A stretch of DNA of 19,838 bases, from NCBI GenBank assembly GCA_900543205.1, contig UQQM01000031.1, forward strand, positions 1-19,838, given 5' to 3'. A model generated the notes under the pieces. It was not told the origin of the DNA, did no database searches, and saw nothing but the letters and a program-made list of their open reading frames with translations. The DNA comes from an uncultured Bacteroides sp. (GTDB lineage: Bacteria; Bacteroidota; Bacteroidia; Bacteroidales; UBA932). Positions 7,677 to 15,300 of the stretch are shown piece after piece. A program made the position numbers and the translations under genes. How positions within the stretch are numbered: position 1 is the first letter of the stretch; the number at the start of each line of letters is the position of its first letter.

Positions 7677-8539
7677 TAGCCACAGGCTTCTTCGATGGTG
7701 TCCATCTCGGACATCAAAGAGTGTTAAAGACTCTCGTCTCCTCGGCCCGGGAAACGGGCGGGGAGGCGATTGTCGTTACTTTTGCCAATCATCCCAGGGC
7801 CGTGCTCCAGCAGGATGCGCGCAGCCTGAAGCTTCTTTCGTCTCCCGAGGAGAAAAGGGCCATGATCGTCTCGCTCGGTGTCGACCGGGTGGAGATTCTG
7901 GATTTCACCAGGGAGTTCGCCGCCATGACCGCGGGGGAATATCTGCGGAAGATAGTACGCGGGCAGCTCGGCGGCAACGCGCTGCTGCTCGGCTATGACA
8001 ACCGCCTCGGCTCGGACAATCTGATGCCGGACCAGATAAGGCCGCTCGCCGAAGAGCTCGGCATGCAGGTCATAGTTGCCCCTCCGCTGATGGCGGACGG
8101 AAACGCGGCGATAAGTTCATCGCGCATCAGGCGGACCCTGGAGGCCGGGGATGTGGAAGGCGCCGCCGCGATGCTCGGATACGGCTATTCTCTGCACGGC
8201 GTAGTCGTGCCCGGAAAGCAGTACGGCAGGGTGCTCGGCTTCCCGACCGCCAACATGCAGATGTACTTCCCGCTGAAGCTCGTGCCTGCCGTCGGGGTCT
8301 ATCTTTCGGAGGTTGAGGTGCTCGGGAGGCGCTACTACGGCATGACCAACGTCGGCCCCGTGGTGGAGACCCATATCTTCGACTTCAGCGAGGATATCTA
8401 CGGGCTTGACATCCGCGTGAAATTCAAAAAGCGCCTTCGAGATGAAAGGCGCTTCAATTCGGGTGACGAGCTCAGGGCCCAGCTTACTGCCGACGAAGAA
8501 TCCTGCCGAGCTCTCGTCTCAGGCCGGCCTCTCCTTTGA
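7667..8539 (+). CDS. ribF: Bifunctional riboflavin kinase / FAD synthetase
   Basis: Phosphorylates riboflavin to FMN and adenylylates FMN to FAD. The 290-residue protein has an N-terminal nucleotidyltransferase domain with GFFDGVHLGH (H13 and H16 of the HxGH-type site) and ISSSRIRR (149-156). The C-terminal flavokinase domain has YGRVLGFPTANM (PTAN 193-196, Mg-ATP binding) and the likely catalytic E234 in VVETHIFDF. The ATG at 7667 lies inside the end of glgP and is the only sensible start; the protein begins about 15 residues later than many homologues. Compared with the remembered family pattern GxxNIGxRPTxxG...E, the loop before E234 is about 9 residues shorter. The 3' end overlaps the convergent lipoprotein gene by 56 nt and contains an antisense terminator-like hairpin. 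Function is confident for the domain pair; full kinase activity with the short loop is unproven. Confidence 0.88.
   Translation: MAVVATGFFDGVHLGHQRVLKTLVSSARETGGEAIVVTFANHPRAVLQQDARSLKLLSSPEEKRAMIVSLGVDRVEILDFTREFAAMTAGEYLRKIVRGQLGGNALLLGYDNRLGSDNLMPDQIRPLAEELGMQVIVAPPLMADGNAAISSSRIRRTLEAGDVEGAAAMLGYGYSLHGVVVPGKQYGRVLGFPTANMQMYFPLKLVPAVGVYLSEVEVLGRRYYGMTNVGPVVETHIFDFSEDIYGLDIRVKFKKRLRDERRFNSGDELRAQLTADEESCRALVSGRPLL
8424..8460 (-). terminator. Rho-independent terminator-like hairpin for the greA-HIT-lipoprotein group, inside ribF
   Basis: On the - strand AAGCGCCTT (8454-8446), an 8-nt loop and AAGGCGCTT (8437-8429) form a perfect 9-bp stem running into TTTTTG. It lies 30 nt after the lipoprotein stop codon at 8484, as expected for an intrinsic terminator. 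On the + strand the same bases encode part of the RibF kinase domain and no T-run follows, so it would act mainly on - strand transcripts. Confidence 0.7.
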
Positions 8540-9584
8540 TCTGCAGGTCGCTCACCTCTCCGTCCACTATCAGCAGTGACGTGGGGGTGGAGCTGACGTT
8601 GTAGAGAATCGCGGCGTTGCTTCCTCCGAGTCCGTTGTTCACGTTTATCCACGGGAGCTTCTGGGCGTTCACCACGGTGCCCCATTCGGCCTTGTCGGGA
8701 GAGAGGCAGACCGCATAGATTTCGAAGCCCCTGTCATGGAAGTCCTCCCATAGGGGCAGGAGGGTGTCGATGTTCATCATTTTCTGCGCGGCGTCGGATG
8801 CGTCCCAGAAGTGGAGCAGAATCACTTTGGCGTCCACCGAGCTCAGCGCCTTGTCCTCGCCGTTGATGTCGCGCATCACGATGTCGGGGAAGGAGGCCTC
8901 AGTGGCCGACTTCAGCCTGTTCTCTATCTGGAGCAGGTTCATCCTGCGCTGCGCCTCCTTCTCGAGCGCGATGACGTAGCGCGACTCGGGATATACGGTC
9001 TTGAGCGAATCGGCCGCGTTCTTGAATATCAGCGCGTCGGTGGACTGGCTGAACACGGGGCTGCCTTCACCTATGGTCTCATAGAGCACCGGCACGATTG
9101 TCAGGGAGTGCGGGTTCTCGAGCACGTATTTCATGCAGGCGCGGTAATGGTCCACATAGATTCTGGCCATCTCGGGGCCGTCGGCCGCCGACATCATGTC
9201 CTGCATGAATTCGGCGTGCGCCTTGTCCACCTCGGCCAGCTTCCGGGAGGATTCGGAGCCGCTGACGCTGTAGTTGCCCAATGTGTCGGCCTGCACCCCG
9301 GCTTTCTCCCCGGCTTCGAGCAGCAGGCCCGCGATACGGGTGTCGCCATGGAAGAGATAGACGAATTCCGGCTGACCCTTCCTGACCTTGAGCTTGTAGC
9401 TGAAGCTGCCGTCGTGCCCTGTCCTGATGGTGTCGAGCACGGAGTAGACGTTCACGTCGAGCTGCTTGACTATTATCTCCGAATCGGGGGCTCCGGCCAC
9501 CGAACCGCTGATTTCCGCCTTGTGTCCGCATGATGCGAGGACGGCGGCGGAGAGCATCAATGCAATTGTCCTGTATGCCTTCAT
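8484..9584 (-). CDS. DUF4369 / TlpA-like thioredoxin-fold lipoprotein lacking CXXC
   Basis: Lipoprotein, probably anchored facing the periplasm. The start was set at 9584, because MKAYRTIALMLSAAVLASCG is a lipoprotein signal with the lipidated Cys at 19; the longer open frame upstream overlaps the HIT gene and looks spurious. No acidic export signal follows the Cys, so surface display is less likely. Residues about 25-110 resemble the beta-rich DUF4369 domain common in Bacteroidota, followed by a helical linker. From about 233 there is a TlpA/AhpC-like thioredoxin fold with VILLHFWDASDAAQ (254-267), AVCLSPDK and the cis-Pro loop SSTPTSLLIVDG (P334). Where redox enzymes have WCxxC, this protein has ASDAA, so it cannot do dithiol chemistry there; the only cysteines are 19, 150 and 293. 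The ATG overlaps the HIT stop (TGATG). Family call good, function unknown, possibly binding or structural. Confidence 0.85.
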   Translation of the reverse strand: MKAYRTIALMLSAAVLASCGHKAEISGSVAGAPDSEIIVKQLDVNVYSVLDTIRTGHDGSFSYKLKVRKGQPEFVYLFHGDTRIAGLLLEAGEKAGVQADTLGNYSVSGSESSRKLAEVDKAHAEFMQDMMSAADGPEMARIYVDHYRACMKYVLENPHSLTIVPVLYETIGEGSPVFSQSTDALIFKNAADSLKTVYPESRYVIALEKEAQRRMNLLQIENRLKSATEASFPDIVMRDINGEDKALSSVDAKVILLHFWDASDAAQKMMNIDTLLPLWEDFHDRGFEIYAVCLSPDKAEWGTVVNAQKLPWINVNNGLGGSNAAILYNVSSTPTSLLIVDGEVSDLQIKGEAGLRRELGRILRRQ

Positions 9585-9991
9585 CACCGGAGCTTTTCGA
9601 ATTCTGACAATATCGCCGCTGCCGTGCTTTCCATTTCCTCCTTGCCGATTACGGGGCGCTCCTTGCGGAAGTCGAGGTCGCCTTCGGTCTGGAGGGGTAC
9701 AAGATGGATGTGGGTGTGCGGCACCTCCATGCCGAGCACGGCGACTCCCACGCGCTTGCAGGGCACTGCTGCCTTGAGCGCGGTCGCGACCTTGCGGGCG
9801 AAGTCCCACAGCCCCCTGTAGGTCGCTTCGTCGAGGTTGAAGATGTAGTCGTCCTCGACGTTCTTGGGAATTACGAGGGTGTGGCCCTTTGCGAGCGGGC
9901 TGATGTCAAGGAAAGCGTAGAACTCCTCGCTTTCGGCAACCTTCCAGGAAGGTATCTCGCCCTTGGCGATTCTTGTGAACAGCGTAGCCAT
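9584..9991 (-). CDS. HIT family nucleotide-binding protein (HinT-like)
   Basis: Small cytoplasmic hydrolase/transferase of the histidine triad superfamily. The 135 residues match the HinT-like pattern: an early FTRIAKGEIPSWKV strand, FLDISPLAKGHTLVIPK, and the triad PHTHIHLVPL with H92, H94 and H96, where H94 is the expected catalytic residue. HinT-type enzymes act on nucleoside phosphoramidates and aminoacyl-AMPs; the substrate here is unknown. Its start codon overlaps the greA stop (TGATG) and its stop overlaps the lipoprotein start (TGATG), so the three are probably translated in a coupled way. Confidence 0.93.
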   Translation of the reverse strand: MATLFTRIAKGEIPSWKVAESEEFYAFLDISPLAKGHTLVIPKNVEDDYIFNLDEATYRGLWDFARKVATALKAAVPCKRVGVAVLGMEVPHTHIHLVPLQTEGDLDFRKERPVIGKEEMESTAAAILSEFEKLR

Positions 9992-10461
9992 CAGAGGGAG
10001 ATGTCAAGGATTTCGAACTTTATGGTTCCCGAAGGCACCTTGGCCTCCACGGTCTCGCCCTTGCCGTGGCCGAGCAGGGCCTTGGCTATGGGAGTGGTGG
10101 ACGCGAGCTTCCCCTTGGAGAAGTCGGCCTCGCTTTCTCCGACTATGGTGAACTCCATGAGCTTGCCGGTGTTGAGGTTCTTCACCTTCACCTTGTTGAG
10201 CATCTGGACCTTGTCCGTGCCCAGCTGGGAGCTGTCGAGTATCTTGGCGTTGGCCACCATGTTCTGGAGGTTGGCTATCCTGAGTTCGAGCAGCCCCTGC
10301 GCCTCGCGGGCTGATTCGTATTCCGCATTCTCGGAAAGATCTCCCTTCTCGCGGGCTTCCGCGATGGCGGCGGAGATCACGGGCCTTTGTGCGAGGGCTT
10401 CGGCCAGCTCCTTCTTGAGCTTGTCCAGACCCTCCTGGCTCATATAATGTACTTCTGACAT
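9991..10461 (-). CDS. greA: Transcription elongation factor GreA
   Basis: GreA enters the secondary channel of RNA polymerase and stimulates cleavage of backtracked RNA. The 156-residue length fits the family. The N-terminal coiled coil carries the tip motif GDLSENAEY with D41 and E44, the acidic residues that coordinate the catalytic metal. The C-terminal FKBP-like domain contains NTPIAKALLGHGKG-like sequence (here TTPIAKALLGHGKG) and ends KFEILDISL. The ATG at 10461 is preceded by an A-rich tract typical of Bacteroidota starts; a second in-frame ATG at codon 7 (MSQEGLDKL) is also possible and closer to some homologues. First gene of a three-gene group. Confidence 0.95.
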   Translation of the reverse strand: MSEVHYMSQEGLDKLKKELAEALAQRPVISAAIAEAREKGDLSENAEYESAREAQGLLELRIANLQNMVANAKILDSSQLGTDKVQMLNKVKVKNLNTGKLMEFTIVGESEADFSKGKLASTTPIAKALLGHGKGETVEAKVPSGTIKFEILDISL

Positions 10462-10496
10462 TTTTATTGTTTTGGTTAATTATGACAAATCAAAAA

Positions 10497-10529
10497 GGAG
10501 TCCCGCCTCTACGGCAGAACCCTTACTCC
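10497..10529 (-). terminator. Hairpin with T-run between the tsaB group and greA (terminator or leader attenuator)
   Basis: On the - strand GGAGT (10529-10525) pairs with ACTCC (10501-10497), followed by TTTTTG. Inside, CTGCC and GGCGG can form a second stem with one G-U pair and a GTAGA loop. It lies about 41 nt after the stop of the proline-rich membrane protein gene, so it may end that transcript. Because a -7-like box lies just upstream, it would also be at the very 5' end of a greA transcript. Confidence 0.45.
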
Positions 10530-10533
10530 ATTG

Positions 10534-10541
10534 CAAATATA
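10534..10541 (-). promoter_or_regulatory. Candidate -7 element upstream of greA
   Basis: The - strand reads TATATTTG, an exact TAnnTTTG match, about 75 nt before the greA start. No TTTG is found at the usual distance upstream, so only half of the promoter pattern is present. It implies a leader of roughly 65-70 nt containing the hairpin described separately. Confidence 0.45.
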
Positions 10542-10569
10542 GGAAAAATTCCGGGAATTCCGCTATGTT

Positions 10570-11037
10570 TCAGGAGTCGAATTTCGGTTTGAGAATCTCC
10601 GAGTAGATTATGAGCTTCTGCTTCTCGCTGAATGTCTTTTTCTCTTCGGGCTGCCGCTGTTCCTCCTCCGGCACTCTGGACTTGGTGGATCTGGCGCTGT
10701 CCATGTGTCCCGCAGACGCGGCTTTTGCGTCCGGCCGCCTTGCTCCTGAGTCCGTCAGCCCGGCTCCTGCGGCAGAATCGTATGTGTCCGGTCTCCTTAT
10801 GGGATCCGGCGTTGCGGCGGGCGCAGGAACTGCCGTGGAGGCAGGTTTTACGGGCTGTCCGGGGACGGCGGCTCCTGGTGCAGGCCGCATCTTTCCCGGG
10901 GCGGGCTGCACGGGCTTGTCATCGGGCCAGACTATGCGCTTCGACTTGACCTTGGGCATGTTCTTTTTCTTCCTGTCGTCCAGGATGACGGACAGGACGG
11001 GAAGGACGAACACCAGCAGTACAATCAGTATCTCCAT
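10570..11037 (-). CDS. Small single-pass membrane protein with proline/alanine-rich linker, function unknown
   Basis: The 155-residue protein starts MEILIVLLVFVLPVLSVIL, one transmembrane helix or signal anchor, followed by a basic stretch (DRKKKNMPKVKSKR). Residues about 40-130 are rich in Pro, Ala and Gly and look disordered. The end (EKQKLIIYSEILKPKFDS) is a compact, likely conserved segment, and I have an impression of similar endings in other Bacteroidales small proteins, which I cannot verify. The start at 11037 was chosen because it follows the tsaB stop by 2 nt and begins with a membrane segment; the open frame continues upstream in tsaB but that part is antisense-like low-quality sequence. 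Orientation is probably C-terminus in the cytoplasm by the positive-inside rule. No function can be given. Confidence 0.7.
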   Translation of the reverse strand: MEILIVLLVFVLPVLSVILDDRKKKNMPKVKSKRIVWPDDKPVQPAPGKMRPAPGAAVPGQPVKPASTAVPAPAATPDPIRRPDTYDSAAGAGLTDSGARRPDAKAASAGHMDSARSTKSRVPEEEQRQPEEKKTFSEKQKLIIYSEILKPKFDS

Positions 11038-11039
11038 TC

Positions 11040-11732
11040 TCAGAATATTTTCTTCTTGCTGACGGTGGCCTGGAACTGCTTCAGGTAGAAGGGTTCGAAG
11101 TAGGCGGTGTTCCGGAAGTTGCCTGCCCTGAGCTCCCTTTCGGCGGGAACCAGCATCGCGGACGCCCTCGGGCAGCACTGGAAAAAATGCGCGTTGGGGG
11201 AGCTGATCGCGTGGGAGCATTTCTCCGCCCCGTCTCCGACGAACAGCACCGGCCCCTGTTCCAGGAGTTCGCTGAAGCTGTCTTCTCCGACTATGCGCGG
11301 CATGGTGTCGTCCAGCTTCTTCCCGTCCGCCGAGAAGGTCGCAGTGTAGACTTCCATGCGGCGCGCGTCTATCATCGGGACTATGTATCTGCATCCTTCG
11401 GGCAGCAGCCCGTCCTCGATTGCCTGCCGGGCGAGAATCTCCAAAGTGCCGACGGCCAGCAGAGGCCTGCCGGACGCGAAACAAAGCCCCTTTGCGGTAG
11501 AGGAGCCCACCCTGAGCCCGGTGTATGAGCCCGGGCCGGCGCTCACGCAGACGGCATCGCAGTCGGCCATGGCCAGGCCGCGTGCGTCGAGCATCTCCTT
11601 GACGAAGGGGGCCGTCAGAGAGGCGTGCGCCCTGGGCTGGGTGCTCTCCCTGTATTCCGCTATGCTCCCGTCGATTGCGAGGGCGGTGGAGCATAGCGAG
11701 GTGGATGTCTCTATAAGTACGATTCCGGCCAT
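11040..11732 (-). CDS. tsaB: tRNA threonylcarbamoyladenosine biosynthesis protein TsaB
   Basis: TsaB is the partner of the TsaD enzyme in the TsaB-TsaD-TsaE complex that makes t6A at position 37 of ANN-decoding tRNAs. The 230-residue length and ASKHA fold signatures fit: an N-terminal phosphate-binding-like strand IETSTSLCSTALA, then SAGPGSYTGLRVGSSTAKGL, and VPMIDARRMEVYTA in the middle. TsaB proteins keep the fold but not the metal site of TsaD. The gene lies 4 nt downstream of cvpA and 2 nt upstream of the proline-rich membrane protein gene, consistent with one transcript. Confidence 0.95.
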   Translation of the reverse strand: MAGIVLIETSTSLCSTALAIDGSIAEYRESTQPRAHASLTAPFVKEMLDARGLAMADCDAVCVSAGPGSYTGLRVGSSTAKGLCFASGRPLLAVGTLEILARQAIEDGLLPEGCRYIVPMIDARRMEVYTATFSADGKKLDDTMPRIVGEDSFSELLEQGPVLFVGDGAEKCSHAISSPNAHFFQCCPRASAMLVPAERELRAGNFRNTAYFEPFYLKQFQATVSKKKIF

Positions 11733-11736
11733 CTCC

Positions 11737-12237
11737 TTATATCTTTATGTCGGCGGCGAGGCTCTTGAGTGAGGGGAATACCGACTCGGCCATCTCCCTC
11801 AGCGCGGTATATACCTTCGAGTCGTCGAGCATGCTGCGTTCGACCAGGTCGATGGATGAATTGAGCGCCTCGAACACCATTATCAGCAGGCCGAGGATGA
11901 TTCCGGCCTTGAGTATGCCGAACAGGACTCCGAGAATGCCGTTGAGCCATCCCAGGGCGAGGGCGTGCAGCAGCCGCGTGAGCAGGTTGCCCAGTATGTT
12001 CAGTATGAGCGTAATCACGAGGATGACCAGGACGAAGGCTATCACCTTGAGCAGCGTGGGGTCCATCGTGAGGTACTGCGAGAGCCAGCTGCAGATGACG
12101 GAGGAGAAATGGAAGGCCGCCCATGCTCCGAGCAGTATGGCTATCACCTGCACCGCCTGGCTGACGAAGCCCTTTGTGATGCCTGTGACTATCGCCGGGA
12201 CGAAGCAGAGCAGCAGAATGATGTCTAGAATTGTCAT
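11737..12237 (-). CDS. cvpA: CvpA family membrane protein
   Basis: The 166-residue protein has about four hydrophobic segments: residues 3-23, 28-45, 62-83 and 100-125. The start MTILDIILLLCF..ITKGFVSQ matches the CvpA family, named for colicin V production but widespread in bacteria; the true role is poorly known. The C-terminal part is hydrophilic. It is the first gene of the group cvpA - tsaB - membrane protein and is divergent from ileS. Family call is good, function open. Confidence 0.88.
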   Translation of the reverse strand: MTILDIILLLCFVPAIVTGITKGFVSQAVQVIAILLGAWAAFHFSSVICSWLSQYLTMDPTLLKVIAFVLVILVITLILNILGNLLTRLLHALALGWLNGILGVLFGILKAGIILGLLIMVFEALNSSIDLVERSMLDDSKVYTALREMAESVFPSLKSLAADIKI

Positions 12238-12238
12238 G

Positions 12239-12270
12239 TTTGGTTAAATTGGCGGAAATAGCTAAATTCG
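12239..12270 (+). promoter_or_regulatory. Candidate ileS promoter
   Basis: TTTG at 12239-12242 and TAAATTCG at 12263-12270 are 20 nt apart, matching the Bacteroidota pattern with one mismatch in the -7 box (C for T). Transcription would begin near 12277, giving a leader of about 30 nt before ileS. This also supports starting ileS at 12306 and not further upstream. Confidence 0.6.
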
Positions 12271-12288
12271 CAGTCTGTATTATAAGTG

Positions 12289-12317
12289 CAAAATTAGCAA
12301 AAAATATGACATTCAAA
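12289..12317 (-). promoter_or_regulatory. Candidate cvpA promoter
   Basis: On the - strand TAATTTTG (12296-12289) is an exact TAnnTTTG match. TTTG at 12317-12314 is upstream with a 17-nt spacer, shorter than the usual 19-21. The site overlaps the first codons of ileS, so the two divergent promoters would interleave in about 70 bp. Confidence 0.4.
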
Positions 12318-15300
12318 GAGTATGGCGGACTGGATCTCGTTGCCGTCGCGGACGGGGTCCTGAAGGACTGGAAAAAGAACAGGGCGTTCGAGAAATCCCT
12401 CGAACTCAGGGAAGGTGCGCCCGAGTTCATTTTTTTCGAGGGTCCTCCTTCCGCCAACGGAATGCCCGGAATACACCATGTGATGGCCCGCTCCATCAAG
12501 GATGCGGTCTGCCGCTACAAGACGCAGACGGGATTCAAGGTGCGCCGCCGCGCCGGCTGGGACACCCACGGGCTTCCGGTGGAGCTCGGAGTGGAGAAGA
12601 AGCTCGGCATCACCAAGGAGGACATAGGCAGGAAGATCAGTGTTGAGGAATATAACCGCGCATGCCGCCGGGAGGTCATGAAATATACCGCCGAATGGCG
12701 CACTCTGACCGAACGAATAGGCTACTGGGTCGACATGGACGACCCCTACATAACCTACGACAACCGCTACATCGAGACCCTGTGGTGGCTGCTCAAGGAC
12801 ATCTACGGCAAGGGCCTGCTCTACAAGGGCAAGTCCATACAGCCCTATTCCCCCGCAGCCGGCACCGGGCTCAGCAGCCATGAGCTCAACCAGCCGGGAT
12901 GCTACCGCGACGTGAAGGACACGACCTGCACCGTGCAGTTCAAGGCCGTGGGCGAGGACAATCTCTATTTCCTCGCATGGACCACCACCCCCTGGACCCT
13001 GCCTTCCAACACCGCGCTCTGCGTGGGGCCGAACATCGATTACGTGAGGGTGAAATCCTCCAATCCCTATACCGGCGACCCTGCGACCTACATCATCGCC
13101 AGGGATCTCGTCCACACCCTTTTCAACGAGAAGATACCTTATGAGGTGCTCGGAAGCTGCAAGGGCTCGGACCTCGTGGGCATGCGCTATGAGCAGCTGA
13201 TTCCCTGGTTCCGTCCGGACGAGGGGGCATTCCGCGTGATAGCCGGAGACTACGTGTCCACCGAGGAGGGAACCGGAATAGTGCATATCGCCCCGACCTT
13301 CGGCGCCGACGACGCCAGGGTGGCCAGGGCTGCGGGGATACCTGCGCTGACGGTTATCGACAGGGATGGCAATCCCCAGGCGCAGGTGGATCTCAAGGGC
13401 CGCTTCTTCCGTCTGGAGGACCTCGATCCCGGGTATGTCGGCGAGCGCGTCTCCGACGACTACCGCGAGTGGGCCGGAAGGTTCGTGAAGAACGCATACG
13501 ATGACAGCCTGCCTGCCGACGCCCCTACGCTCGATGTGGATCTATGCGTGATGCTGAAGAAGCAGGGCAAGGCGTTCAGGATAGAGAAGCACGTGCACTC
13601 GTACCCGCACTGCTGGCGCACCGACAAGCCGGTGCTCTACTACCCCCTGAACAGCTGGTTCATACGCACGACCGCAGTGCGCGAGAAGATGATGGAGCTC
13701 AATTCGCAGATAAGCTGGAAGCCGGAGTCCACCGGGACCGGACGTTTCGGGAAATGGCTCGAGAACATCCAGGACTGGAACCTGAGCCGCAGCCGCTACT
13801 GGGGCACCCCGCTTCCGATCTGGCGTACCGAGGACGGCAAGGAGGAGCTGTGCATAGGTTCGGTCGCCGAACTCTATGCAGAGATTGACAAGGCCGTGGC
13901 TGCCGGAATCATGCAGTCGAACCCTCTCAGGGAGGCCGGCTTCGATCCTGCCGACATGAGCAAGGAGAACTACGACAGAATCGACCTGCACAGGCCGTAT
14001 GTCGACAACATATTCCTCGTGAGCCCTTCCGGCAGGAAGATGGTGCGCGAGACAGACCTGATAGACGTCTGGTTCGATTCGGGCGCGATGCCCTACGCCC
14101 AGACCGGCCTGCGTGGCAAGGACAGCTCCGACTTCGGATGCACGGCCGATTTCATAGCCGAGGGCGTCGACCAGACCCGGGGATGGTTCTACACCCTTCA
14201 CGCGATACATACGATGGTCAGCGGTACCCCCGCCTACAGAAGGGTGATTTCCAACGGCCTGGTGCTCGACAAGAAGGGCGAGAAGATGAGCAAGAGGCTC
14301 GGCAACGCCGTCGACCCCTTCAAGGCGCTCGACAGCTACGGCCCCGACGCGCTGCGCTGGTACATGCTGACCAACGCCCAGCCCTGGGACAATCTCAAGT
14401 TCGACGAAGCCGGGGTTGAGGAGGTTAGGCGCAAGTTCTTCGGCACCCTCTACAATTCGTATTCGGTTTTCGCGCTCTATGCCAACATCGACAGCTTCGA
14501 CCCTGCGTCGCCGGCAGTTCCGGCTGCGGAGCGTCCGATGTTCGACCGCTGGCTCGTCAGCAGGCTCAACACGCTGATATCTTCGGTGCGTGCGGCATAC
14601 GATGACTATGACATCACCGCCGCCGGCCGCCTCATACAGGACTTCGTCTGCGACGACCTGAGCAACTGGTACATCAGGCTCAACAAGAAGCGCCTTTGGG
14701 GACACGGAATGAGCGGGGACAAGCTTTCTGCCTACCAGACCCTGCACGAAGCGCTGAAGACCGTGGCGGTGCTCGCGGCTCCCATAGCGCCGTTCTTCAT
14801 GGACAGGCTCTGGAATGACCTCGTGCCGGATGCCGATTCCGTGCATTACGTCCTGATGCCTTCTGCGGACATGTCCCAGGTGGACAATGATCTCGAGCAG
14901 AGCATGGCCTTCGCCCAGAAGGCTTCGTCCATGGTGCTCGCGTTGCGCAAGAAAATCGGCATCAATGTGCGCAAGCCGCTCGCGAAGGTGCTGGTTCCGG
15001 TACTTGACGATACGGTGAAGGAGCATATCATGAAAGTCCGCGACATATTCCTCACGGAAGTGAATGTCAAGGACATAGAGTTCCTCCACGACACCACGGG
15101 AATCATCACCAAGAAGATAAAGCCGAATTTCAAGACTCTCGGGAAAATCTACGGGAAGCGCATGAAGGAGATTGCGGCGGCGTTCTCCTCCCTCTCGCAG
15201 GAGCAGATTGCAGGGATAGAACATGCCGAAGGCGACTATGTGCTGGCTCTCCCGGGAGGCGAGGTCGTGCTCCGTAAGGGAGACTATGAAATCAGCTCCG

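Noticed and set aside
7777..7784. TACTTTTG, a TAnnTTTG match inside ribF
   Set aside because: No TTTG element at the right distance upstream and no gene start soon after.
9585..9809. N-terminal extension of the lipoprotein frame upstream of 9584
   Set aside because: It overlaps the HIT gene and has Arg/Gly-rich nonsense composition, while a proper lipoprotein signal starts at 9584.
12231..12305. Upstream ATG for ileS at 12231
   Set aside because: The added 25 codons overlap the cvpA start and a promoter-like sequence, and do not look like an IleRS N-terminus.
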